Below are positions 56,828-64,000 of a stretch of DNA of 64,000 bases, one piece after another. The stretch covers positions 6,486,001 to 6,550,000 of the forward strand of contig NZ_CP029425.2 of the NCBI RefSeq assembly GCF_002278135.3, written 5' to 3'. The stretch comes from Bradyrhizobium ottawaense. Its GTDB lineage: Bacteria; Pseudomonadota; Alphaproteobacteria; Rhizobiales; Xanthobacteraceae. The notes under the pieces were generated by a model. The model saw only the letters and a program-made list of their open reading frames with translations. It did no database searches and had not been told where the DNA came from. Within the stretch, counting starts at the first letter, position 1. Each line of letters opens with the position of its first letter. A program made the position numbers and the translations under genes.

Positions 56828-59800
56828 TTATTCAGCCGCTTCAGCAAGCGGAATTGCGTGCGGGTCATTGCTCCCATGCTGCGGCGCGGCAGGCTGCTCG
56901 GGGGTACCCGCCTCGTCCAGGCTCTTCCTGAACCACAGCGCGTAGAGGCCCGGCAGGTACAGCAGCGTCAGGAAGGTCGCGACGAACAGACCGCCCATGA
57001 TCGTGATCGCCATCGGGCCCCAGAAGGCCGAGCGCGACAGCGGGATCATGGCGAGGATGGCGGCGAGCGCCGTCAGCACCACCGGACGGGCGCGGCGGAC
57101 GGTGGCCTCCACGATCGCCTCGCGCCGGGTCAGGCCGTGGGAGACGTCAGTCTCGATCTGGTCGACCAGGATGACCGTGTTGCGCATGATCATGCCGGCG
57201 AGCGCGATCAGGCCGAGCAGCGCCACGAAGCCGAACGGCGCGTTGGCGACGTTGAGTCCGAAGGAGGCGCCGACGATGCCGAGCGGCGCGGTCAGGAACA
57301 CCAGGATCAGGCGTGAGAAGCTCTGCAGCTGGATCATCAGCAGCGTCAGCATCACCATGACCATCAGCGGGAAGAGGACGAAGATCGAGGCGTTGCCCTT
57401 GGCGGATTCCTCGAACGCGCCGCCCGGCTCGATGCGGTAGGCCGGCTCGAGGTGGTCCTTGATCGCCTTCAGCTTCGGCGTGATCTGGCCCGTGACGTCG
57501 GGCGCCTGCACACCGTCGACGACGTCGGAGCGCACGGTGATGGCCATGTCGCGGTTGCGCCGCCACATGATCGGCTCCTCATGGGCATACTCGAACTTGG
57601 CAATCTGCTGCAGCGGCACGGCGACGCCGTTGCGCGAGGTGATGGTGAGATCGCCGACGCCGCCGAGGTCGAGGCGCTCGGACGGGATCGCACGGGCGAC
57701 CACGCCGACCTTCTCGATGCCGTCACGCACGGTCGTGACCTGCGAGCCCGAGATCAGCATCGCGAGCGCCTGCGATACGTCCTGCGGGGTCAGGCCCATG
57801 GCGCGGGCGCGGTCCTGATCGACGACGAGCTTGAGGTAGGGCGACTGCTCGTTCCAGTCGAGCTGGACATCCTTGACGCTCTTGTTTTGCCGCATGACGT
57901 CGCGGACCTGGTAGGCGATCTCGCGCACCTTGTTGGCGTCGGGGCCGATCACGCGGAACTGCACGGGGAAACCGACCGGCGGGCCGAAGTTGAAGCGGTC
58001 GACGCGGACGCGCGCCTCGGACAGCATGCCGTCCGCAACCGCGTTCTCGATCTTGGCCTTGACGCGCTCGCGCCCCTCAACGCCCTTGGCGACGATGACG
58101 ATCTCGGCAAAGGCCTCGTTGGGCAGCTGCGGATTGAGGCCGAGCCAGAAGCGCGGCGAGCCCTGGCCGACATAGGACGTATAGGTCTCGATGTCCTTGT
58201 CGTCCTTGAGCAGCGTCTCGGCCTTCTTCACCGCCTTTTCGGTGACGTTGAAGGCGGTGCCCTCGGGCAAGCGCAGCTGGAAGAACAGCTCGGGCCGCTC
58301 CGACAGCGGGAAGAACTGCTGCTGGACATGGCCGAAGCCGACGACCGAGGCGATGAAGACGCCGACGGTCGCGACCACCACGGTGATGCGGTGATTGACG
58401 CACCATTGCACGATGGCGCGCAGGCCCCGGTACATGCGGGTCTCGTAGACCGCGTGCGGATCGTGGTTGTGATGGGCCTTCATCTCCGGCAGCAGCTTGA
58501 CGCCGATATAGGGCGTGAAGATCACCGCCACGAACCAGGAGGCGACCAGCGCGATCGCCACGATCCAGAAGATGCTGCCGGCATATTCGCCGACCGCGGA
58601 ATTGGCAAAGCCGATGGGGAGGAAGCCAGCGGCCGTGACCAGCGTTCCCGTGAGCATCGGAAACGCGGTAGATTCCCAGGCAAAAGACGCCGCGCGCATG
58701 CGGTCCCAGCCCTGCTCCATCTTCACCACCATCATCTCGACCGCGATGATGGCGTCGTCGACGAGCAGGCCGAGCGCGATGATCAGCGCTCCCAGCGTGA
58801 TGCGGTGCAGGTCGAGCGACATCATGTTCATGACGACGAAGACGATGCCGAGCACCAACGGCACCGACAACGCGACCACGATGCCGGTGCGCCAGCCGAG
58901 GGCCAGGAACGACACGAACAGCACGATGACGAGGGCTTCCATGAAGGAGTGCACGAACTCGCCGACGGCGTGCTCGACCACCTTGGGCTGGTCGGCAATC
59001 AGCTTGACGTCGACGCCCTGCGGCACCGCCTTCATGAACTCGGCGGTCGCCTTCTCGACCTCCTTGCCGAGCTCGAGGATGTTGGCACCCTTGGCGGTGA
59101 CGACACCGATGCCGATCGCAGCCTTGCCTTCCTGACGGACGACGAAGCTGGGCGGATCGACATAGCCATGGGTTACGGTGGCGATGTCGCCGAGGCGGAA
59201 CACGCGGCCGTTGCTCTCGACCGGTGTCTCGGCGACGGCCTTGGCACCGTCGAGCGCGCCGGTGACGCGCAGCGGCACGCGTTGCGAGGAGGTTTCGACC
59301 GTACCGGCCGGCGTGACGTTGTTCTGCTTGGCGAGCGAATCGAACAGCGCCTGCGGGGTGATGCCGAGGGTGGCGAGCTTGGCGTGGGAGAACTCGACGA
59401 AGATGCGCTCATCCTGGTTGCCGTAGACGTCGACCTTGGTCACGCCGGGCACCTTCAGGAGGCGCTGGCGGAATCCTTCTGAGACCTTCTTGAGCTGGGC
59501 ATAGTCGGCGCCGTCGCCGGTCATCATGTAGAGGATGGAATCGACGTCGGAGAACTCGTCGTTGACGACGGGACCGAGGATGCCGGAGGGCAGCTGGCCC
59601 TGCACGTCGACCAGCTTCTTGCGCAGAAGATAGAACAGGTAAGGCACGTCCTTCGGCGGGGTAGAGTCGCGGAAGGTGACCTGGAGCGCGGTGAAGGCGG
59701 GCTTGGAATAAGTTTGCACCTTCTCGAAATAGGGCAGTTCCTGGATCTTCTTCTCGATGGGATCAGCGACCTGGGTCTGCATCTCCTGCGCGGTCGCGCC

Positions 59801-59965
59801 GGGCCAGATCACGGAGACGTTGACCACCTTCACCGTGAAGAACGGATCCTCGGCGCGGCCGAGCTTCTCATAGGAGAAGAAGCCGGCGACACCGAGCACG
59901 AGCATCAGGAAGAGAACCAGCGTCGGATGGCTGACGGCCCAGGCCGAAAGGTTGAAGCGCTTCAT
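56828..59965 (-). CDS. RND efflux transporter permease (HAE1-like)
   Basis: Inner-membrane proton-driven pump, 1045 residues, the usual size, with twelve helices and two large periplasmic loops. The first helix is HPTLVLFLMLVLGVAGFFSY; the central helix region LGALIIALGLLVDDAIIAVE holds the proton-relay aspartates (helix 4). The end is a short charged tail. GGAGAG lies before the ATG. Forms the pump with the adaptor encoded 280 bases upstream; no outer-membrane channel gene is in the window. Substrates unknown. Confidence 0.94.
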   Translation of the reverse strand: MKRFNLSAWAVSHPTLVLFLMLVLGVAGFFSYEKLGRAEDPFFTVKVVNVSVIWPGATAQEMQTQVADPIEKKIQELPYFEKVQTYSKPAFTALQVTFRDSTPPKDVPYLFYLLRKKLVDVQGQLPSGILGPVVNDEFSDVDSILYMMTGDGADYAQLKKVSEGFRQRLLKVPGVTKVDVYGNQDERIFVEFSHAKLATLGITPQALFDSLAKQNNVTPAGTVETSSQRVPLRVTGALDGAKAVAETPVESNGRVFRLGDIATVTHGYVDPPSFVVRQEGKAAIGIGVVTAKGANILELGKEVEKATAEFMKAVPQGVDVKLIADQPKVVEHAVGEFVHSFMEALVIVLFVSFLALGWRTGIVVALSVPLVLGIVFVVMNMMSLDLHRITLGALIIALGLLVDDAIIAVEMMVVKMEQGWDRMRAASFAWESTAFPMLTGTLVTAAGFLPIGFANSAVGEYAGSIFWIVAIALVASWFVAVIFTPYIGVKLLPEMKAHHNHDPHAVYETRMYRGLRAIVQWCVNHRITVVVATVGVFIASVVGFGHVQQQFFPLSERPELFFQLRLPEGTAFNVTEKAVKKAETLLKDDKDIETYTSYVGQGSPRFWLGLNPQLPNEAFAEIVIVAKGVEGRERVKAKIENAVADGMLSEARVRVDRFNFGPPVGFPVQFRVIGPDANKVREIAYQVRDVMRQNKSVKDVQLDWNEQSPYLKLVVDQDRARAMGLTPQDVSQALAMLISGSQVTTVRDGIEKVGVVARAIPSERLDLGGVGDLTITSRNGVAVPLQQIAKFEYAHEEPIMWRRNRDMAITVRSDVVDGVQAPDVTGQITPKLKAIKDHLEPAYRIEPGGAFEESAKGNASIFVLFPLMVMVMLTLLMIQLQSFSRLILVFLTAPLGIVGASFGLNVANAPFGFVALLGLIALAGMIMRNTVILVDQIETDVSHGLTRREAIVEATVRRARPVVLTALAAILAMIPLSRSAFWGPMAITIMGGLFVATFLTLLYLPGLYALWFRKSLDEAGTPEQPAAPQHGSNDPHAIPLAEAAE

Positions 59966-60022
59966 CGCTCTCTCCGAAAAGACGATCCAGTTGCCAAAAA
60001 ACGACAGCCACTCTGTTCAGGC

Positions 60023-60090
60023 CGTCATCGCGAGGCAGCGAAGCAATCCAGGGGGCTGGGCAGATTCTGGATCGCTTCGCCGCTTCAGCC
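60023..60090. repeat. Palindromic intergenic repeat, family B (short copy)
   Basis: CGTCATCGCGAGGCAGCGAA with GCAATCCAG mirrored by TTCTGGATCGCTTCGCCGC. Confidence 0.7.
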
Positions 60091-60146
60091 TCTGCTTAGG
60101 GACAAAGGCCGAAACTCACCTCACACGACGTAACTCGACTTCTCCT

Positions 60147-60244
60147 GTCATTCCGGGGTGCCCGCAGGGCGAACCCGGAATCTCGAGATTCCCGGTGCGC
60201 AATTGCGCACCTGCGGTCTGGTCCTTCGGACCATCCCGGAATGA
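60147..60244. repeat. Palindromic intergenic repeat, family A
   Basis: GTCATTCCGGGGTGCCC with GAACCCGGAATCTCGAG; the right part reads GGTCCTTCGGACC then ATCCCGGAATGA. Together with the family B copy it fills the gap between the adaptor and pump genes. Confidence 0.8.
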
Positions 60245-60245
60245 A

Positions 60246-61352
60246 CTAGAAAGACAGCGACGAGACGACCCGCACCCGCTGGGCCGGATCGAGCTTCTGC
60301 ACACCGAGGGCGACGATCTTGGCGCCCTCTTCCACACCGCCGGTGATGACGACGTCGTTGCTCTCGTAGGACTTCACCGCCACCGGCTTCAGCGTGAGCG
60401 CACCGTTGTCGTCGACGACGTAGAAGGAGGGCTTGTTGCCTTCGTTGAACAAGGCCGACAGCGGCAGCCGCGCGACGCGCTCGGTCGCGGCGTCCGACAG
60501 CGTCAGCGTCGCGGTCATGCCGAGCGCAACCTTGTCGTCGGCCTCCGGCAGCGAGAACTTTGCCAGATAAGTGCGCGTGGCCGGATCGGCCGTCGGCGCG
60601 ATCTCGCGTAGCTTGGCCGTATACTTCTTGTCCGGCTCCGACCAAAGAGTGACGCTGGCGACGCCCGACTTGGCGCGTCCGACCAGCGTCTCAGGGATCG
60701 CGACGACCGCTTCCTTTTCGGCAAAGCGGGCGACACGGATCGAAGCCTGGCCCGCGGAGACCACCTGGCCGGGCTCGATCAGCGTTGCGGTGACGACGCC
60801 TCGGGCGTCGGCAACGAGCGTCGCGTAGGAAAGGGAATTCTTGGTCAGCTCGACCGAGCGGACCGCACGATCGAGGCGCGCGCGGGCCTCATCGGCCGAT
60901 GCCCGGTTCGAATCCAGCTGCGCGTCGGTGGTCCAGCCCTTGGCCTTCAGATCCTTGGCGCGCTGCTCGGCAGCGGCGGCCTGGGCCAGCACGCCGGTCG
61001 CGGCGGTCTGCTCGGCGACGGATTGCTCGGCCTGGAGCTTCAGATCGACCTCATCGAGAGTCGCGAGCGGCTGGCCGATTTCGACGGTCTGGCCGACCTC
61101 GACGAGGCGCTTGGCGACCTTGCCGGCGACGCGGAAGCCGAGATCGCTCTCGATCCGGGGCCTGACCGTGCCGACGAAGCTGCGCTCGGGGGTTTCGGCA
61201 CCATAATGCGCGGTTGCGACCAGAACCGGCCGCGGCGGCTCGGCTTTCTCGGCGACGGTGTCATTGCACCCGGCAAGGCCAGCCGCCATCAGGGCCAACG
61301 ACACGCCTGCCAACAGCCTGGAATAGCTCGACAAAACCGACCTGACGAACAT
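60246..61352 (-). CDS. RND efflux periplasmic adaptor lipoprotein
   Basis: Membrane-fusion adaptor of 368 residues. Lipoprotein signal with lipobox LAGC near residue 28, then SFVGTVRPRIESDLGFRVAG and a coiled-coil hairpin (~75-150) and barrel domains. GGAG lies nine bases before the ATG at 61352, favouring it over an ATG eight codons earlier (61376). Connects the RND pump to an outer-membrane channel encoded elsewhere. First gene of the adaptor-pump-tetR unit. Confidence 0.92.
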   Translation of the reverse strand: MFVRSVLSSYSRLLAGVSLALMAAGLAGCNDTVAEKAEPPRPVLVATAHYGAETPERSFVGTVRPRIESDLGFRVAGKVAKRLVEVGQTVEIGQPLATLDEVDLKLQAEQSVAEQTAATGVLAQAAAAEQRAKDLKAKGWTTDAQLDSNRASADEARARLDRAVRSVELTKNSLSYATLVADARGVVTATLIEPGQVVSAGQASIRVARFAEKEAVVAIPETLVGRAKSGVASVTLWSEPDKKYTAKLREIAPTADPATRTYLAKFSLPEADDKVALGMTATLTLSDAATERVARLPLSALFNEGNKPSFYVVDDNGALTLKPVAVKSYESNDVVITGGVEEGAKIVALGVQKLDPAQRVRVVSSLSF

Positions 61353-61383
61353 CGAAGGACACTCCTGCATCTTCAATGAGAGG

Positions 61384-61422
61384 AATGTCGACTAATCACT
61401 GATAAAAGTCAATAATCGTCAG
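61384..61422. promoter_or_regulatory. Candidate promoter/operator of the RND operon
   Basis: On the minus strand TTGACT is followed 17 bases later by GACATT, a weak sigma-70-like pair. The same interval contains imperfect inverted arms around ACTGA and TCAGT, possibly a TetR operator. Both calls are tentative. Confidence 0.3.
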
Positions 61423-61540
61423 TCATCAGGAATGCGTGATCGTTAAGGGGTGGTGAGGTTTGAGAGGGGTTGTCAGGAAGGTGAAATTTTAGGGCGGGCT
61501 GAGGCTCACAGCCCGGGTCCGGCGCCTCAGGCTAGGCACC

Positions 61541-61631
61541 GTGGGGTGGGCAAAGGCGCGCTAGCGCCGTGCCCACGACCTGTTTGGGTCGGAGAGAGGT
61601 GGTGGGCACGCTTCCGCTTTGCCCGCCCTAC
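61541..61631. repeat. Palindromic intergenic repeat, family C
   Basis: GTGGGGTGGGCAAAGGCG with CGTGCCCACG mirrored by GTGGGCACG and CTTTGCCCGCCCTAC. Confidence 0.85.
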
Positions 61632-61644
61632 GGAACCGTTTGCT

Positions 61645-62988
61645 CTATTCCTTCTGCTCGGCGAACTCGTGCTTGCTGTCGTGGCCACCGACGAACACCA
61701 GGATGCCGGCGATCAGGGGCAGCACAGCGAGCACCAGCAAGCCGGTCGAGGTCTGGCCGGTGGCTTCCTTGACCCAGCCGATCAGGTATGGCCCGCCGAA
61801 GCCGGCGAGGTTGCCGATCGAGTTGATCAGGGCGATGGCGCCGGCGGCAGCAGTGCCGGAGAGCCAGGCGGTCGGCAGGGTCCAGAACACACCAAAGCAG
61901 CAGAACACGCCGATCGCGGCGACCGTCAGCACCACCATCGTCATGGTGGGATCGGTGAGGTAGCTGGAGACGGCGAGCGCGACGGCAGTGAGCAGCAGCG
62001 GCGCGCCGACATGCTTCACGCGCTCGCGCGTCGCATCGGAGTGACGCGCCCACAGGATCATGGCGATGGTGCCGAACAGATACGGGATCGCGGTGACGAA
62101 GCCGGTCTGCGCGTTGGTCAGCCCGAACGCCTTGACGATCTGCGGCAGCCAGAACTGCATGCCGTAGAGCGCACCGACGAAGCCGAAATAGATCAGGCTG
62201 AGCGCGATCACCTTGGGCGAAGACAGCGCCTCTCCGAGCGAGAAATGCTTCACCGCCTGCTTAGCGGCGATTTCCGAATCGAGCTTCGCCTTCAGCCACG
62301 CCTTCTGCTCGGCCGACAGCCAATCCGCCTTCTCCGGCTTGTCGGTGAGATAGAACCAGGTGACGATGCCGAGCAGCACCGAGGGAATGCCCTCGATGAT
62401 GAAGAGCCACTGCCAGCCCTTCAGGCCCATCGCACCGTCGAGCCCGAGCAGCAGGCCCGAGATCGGCGCACCGATCACGGTCGACACCGGCACGGCGATG
62501 GCGAAGGCCGCAAGGAAGCGGGCGCGATATTCGGCCGGATACCAGTAGGTGAGATAGAGGATGATGCCGGGGAAGAAGCCGGCCTCGGCGACGCCGAGCA
62601 GGAAGCGCAGGACGTAGAAGCTCGTGACGCCGCTGACGAGCGCCATCAGGGCGGAGATGATGCCCCAGGTCACCATGATGCGGGCGATCCAGCGGCTGGC
62701 GCCGAACTTCTCCAGCGCGAGATTGCTCGGGACCTCGAAGATGAAATAGCCGAAGAAGAAGATGCCGGCGCCCCAGGAGAAGATCAGCGGCGTGAACTTC
62801 AGCTCGGCGTTCATGGTCAGCGCGGCGAAACCGAGATTGACGCGGTCGAGATAGGAGAAGAAGTAGGCCAGCACCAGGAACGGGATCAGGCGCCAGGAGA
62901 TGGCGCGGATCGTCGAGGTCTCGATTTCCGCCTTGTTAAAGTTCTTGGCCGCGCCGGCGGAACCGGCATAGGTCGTGGTCTGGCTCAT
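61645..62988 (-). CDS. MFS transporter, anion:cation symporter (ACS) family
   Basis: Twelve-helix transporter of 447 residues. RLIPFLVLAYFFSYLDRVNL near the N-terminus and GVAEAGFFPGIILYLTYWYP are the ACS-family signatures (tartrate, hydroxyphenylacetate, phthalate and related carboxylate carriers). A large cytoplasmic loop sits at ~205-240 (LTDKPEKADWLSAEQKAWLK). GGGA lies four bases before the ATG. No catabolic gene is next to it, so the substrate stays open. Confidence 0.93.
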   Translation of the reverse strand: MSQTTTYAGSAGAAKNFNKAEIETSTIRAISWRLIPFLVLAYFFSYLDRVNLGFAALTMNAELKFTPLIFSWGAGIFFFGYFIFEVPSNLALEKFGASRWIARIMVTWGIISALMALVSGVTSFYVLRFLLGVAEAGFFPGIILYLTYWYPAEYRARFLAAFAIAVPVSTVIGAPISGLLLGLDGAMGLKGWQWLFIIEGIPSVLLGIVTWFYLTDKPEKADWLSAEQKAWLKAKLDSEIAAKQAVKHFSLGEALSSPKVIALSLIYFGFVGALYGMQFWLPQIVKAFGLTNAQTGFVTAIPYLFGTIAMILWARHSDATRERVKHVGAPLLLTAVALAVSSYLTDPTMTMVVLTVAAIGVFCCFGVFWTLPTAWLSGTAAAGAIALINSIGNLAGFGGPYLIGWVKEATGQTSTGLLVLAVLPLIAGILVFVGGHDSKHEFAEQKE

Positions 62989-63054
62989 GGCTTCCCCCAG
63001 GGTTGTTGCTTTTATGGGCTGGTTGCGGTTTTCAGCATCGCGGGCGAAGAGTCA

Positions 63055-63495
63055 ATGGAGCGAGCAATGCACGGGACGCAGCCGGATAAACCTGTTGCGC
63101 TGTTAGAGACATCGCTGACCCGCGCCGCCCTCGCGCTCGCGGTGATCGTCTGCGGGCTGTCGCTGCGCTGGTACGGCTTTCCGCTCGGCCTGCCTGCCTT
63201 CGTCGTGAAATACGGCGGCTCGCTGCTGTGGGCGACGATGGTGTTTCTGCTGGTCGGGGTTCTGCTGCCGCGGCTCACCCCGACGCAGATTGCGGCCATC
63301 GCAGCGGTGATCGCGGTCGTCGTGGAATTCTCCCGGGTGGTGCATGCGCCCTGGCTCGATGCGTTCCGGCTGACGACAGCCGGCGCACTGCTGCTCGGCC
63401 GCATCTTCTCGCTGTGGAATTTGGTGGCGTACGCGGTTGGGATTGAGTTCGGCGTCTGGATCGATCGGCTGGTTCAGCTGCGTAGGGTGGGTTAG
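63055..63495 (+). CDS. DUF2809 domain-containing membrane protein
   Basis: 146 residues with four hydrophobic helices (ALALAVIVCGLSLRWYGFPL, YGGSLLWATMVFLLVGVLLP, IAAIAAVIAVVVEFSRVVHA, LLLGRIFSLWNLVAYAVGIE). The pattern VEFSRVVHAPWLDAFR is typical of DUF2809 (possible VanZ-like relatives). An ATG four codons later (63067) has GGAG at eight bases and is an alternative start. The last codons and stop are provided by a family E repeat. Function unknown. Confidence 0.85.
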   Translation: MERAMHGTQPDKPVALLETSLTRAALALAVIVCGLSLRWYGFPLGLPAFVVKYGGSLLWATMVFLLVGVLLPRLTPTQIAAIAAVIAVVVEFSRVVHAPWLDAFRLTTAGALLLGRIFSLWNLVAYAVGIEFGVWIDRLVQLRRVG

Positions 63496-63560
63496 CCGAA
63501 GGCGTAACCCACCACTGTTTGTATCCGCGGAAACTGAAATGGTGGATTACGCTTCGCTAG
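63482..63560. repeat. Palindromic intergenic repeat, family E (GTAGGGTGGGTTAG)
   Basis: GTAGGGTGGGTTAGCCGAAG with GCGTAACCCACCA on the left; the right side GGTGGATTACGCTTCGCTA breaks off near the IS, lacking the outer arm. Overlaps the DUF2809 stop. Confidence 0.75.
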
Positions 63561-63567
63561 TCGTCCG

Positions 63568-64000
63568 TTAAGAAGCCGGATTGATCGAGGCTGGCCGGGC
63601 GAGCGTGCGCCATAGCTGGGCCAGGAACAGGCACAAGAGATATCTCAGCCAGGCGAGGATGCGGCGGAAGTTGTGTCCGACGGCTGAGAGGACGACGTTG
63701 GCGGCATCGCCGGCGCGGCCTTTGAGGTAGCAGCGCCCGAGGTGGCCTTCCGCCTTCAGGTGTCCGATGATGGGCTCGATGGCGGAGCGGCGGCGCAGCT
63801 CGCGCTTGATGACACCGAAAACGCCGCGCTTCTGGCCGGAGATGAAGACGCGACGGGGATTTTGTGCGTCGTGGCCGCGGTATCCCTTGTCGACATAGGC
63901 CCGCTCGATCGGACAGCCGGTGAGTGTCTCGGTGCGGTCAATGACGTCCCGCAAGGTGTGACCGTCGTAGGGGTTGTCGGGCAGTGCGCTGGCGTGCAGC
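63568..64000 (-). CDS. IS5 family transposase, C-terminal part (runs off the window)
   Basis: The frame is open to the window end; about 143 residues are visible, beginning LHASALPDNPYDGHTLRDVI. The DDE second aspartate is in RAYVDKGYRGHDAQ and the glutamate in RRRSAIEPIIGHLKAEGHLG. These belong to the IS5/IS1182-like group, different from the IS427-type element at 20310. The C-terminus (AQLWRTLARPASINPAS) is complete. Its IS end is probably near 63560, where it truncates a family E repeat; the terminal inverted repeat cannot be confirmed from one side. Confidence 0.87.
   Translation of the reverse strand, partial: LHASALPDNPYDGHTLRDVIDRTETLTGCPIERAYVDKGYRGHDAQNPRRVFISGQKRGVFGVIKRELRRRSAIEPIIGHLKAEGHLGRCYLKGRAGDAANVVLSAVGHNFRRILAWLRYLLCLFLAQLWRTLARPASINPAS

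Noticed and set aside
57452..59482. 676-codon plus-strand frame opposite the RND pump gene
   Set aside because: Lies fully within the pump gene on the other strand and its protein is a low-complexity Asp/Arg/His-rich shadow.

Overview
The window is GC-rich, gene-dense chromosomal DNA from an alphaproteobacterium. It is most likely Bradyrhizobium or a close relative in the Nitrobacteraceae. This rests on the 544-residue isocitrate lyase type, the rhizobial glycerol ABC transporter operon glpDSTPQUV with glpR, several small families typical of Rhizobiales (DUF6111, DUF1285, DUF4170), and many palindromic intergenic repeats of the kind common in Bradyrhizobium. The genus is inferred from family recognition, not from a search. 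I saw no rRNA, tRNA or CRISPR array.

Layout. 1-2.2 kb: end of an Mrp/Pha cation/proton antiporter operon (mrpD partial, E, F, G). 2.9-4.1 kb: a two-domain universal stress protein, probably frameshifted near its end, convergent with a small acidic protein. 4.2-7.8 kb: a tightly coupled minus-strand operon (DUF1285, Nudix, DUF6111, CCA nucleotidyltransferase, TauE/SafE). 8.1-14.9 kb: a MoxR / DUF58 / DUF4159 / large membrane protein operon with a possible sigma-54 promoter. 15.1-18.1 kb: a DUF2946 protein and a ZnuD-like TonB receptor behind a near-perfect Zur box, probably a zinc-uptake operon. 18.2-20.3 kb: GNAT, Nudix and metallophosphoesterase genes. 20.3-21.1 kb: a complete two-frame IS5/IS427-type insertion sequence.

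22.0-25.6 kb: isocitrate lyase with a small DUF4170 gene, divergent from a ScfR/RamB-type regulator, a glyoxylate-shunt control unit. 25.7-29.5 kb: small and hypothetical genes, a TPR protein and HtpX. 29.7-33.1 kb: a membrane-fusion protein and a PilZ-tailed family 2 glycosyltransferase, probably a c-di-GMP-controlled exopolysaccharide synthase. 33.2-36.4 kb: lytic transglycosylase, DUF1993 and an old-yellow-enzyme reductase.

36.6-46.9 kb: the glycerol catabolic locus. GlpV, GlpP, GlpQ, GlpU, GlpS and GlpT import glycerol, GlpD oxidises glycerol 3-phosphate, and GlpR is the probable repressor acting at a perfect inverted repeat before glpD. A Phd/VapC-type toxin-antitoxin pair with its own promoter sits between glpR and glpD on the opposite strand. 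47-49.5 kb: NTF2-like protein, small protein, acyl-CoA thioesterase and a CarF/TMEM189-type lipid desaturase. 49.5-55.2 kb: a beta-oxidation operon (FadE-, FadI- and FadJ-type). 55.4-61.4 kb: flavin reductase and an RND efflux operon with a TetR gene last. 61.6-64 kb: an ACS-type MFS transporter, DUF2809 protein and the end of a second IS5-family transposase cut by the window edge.
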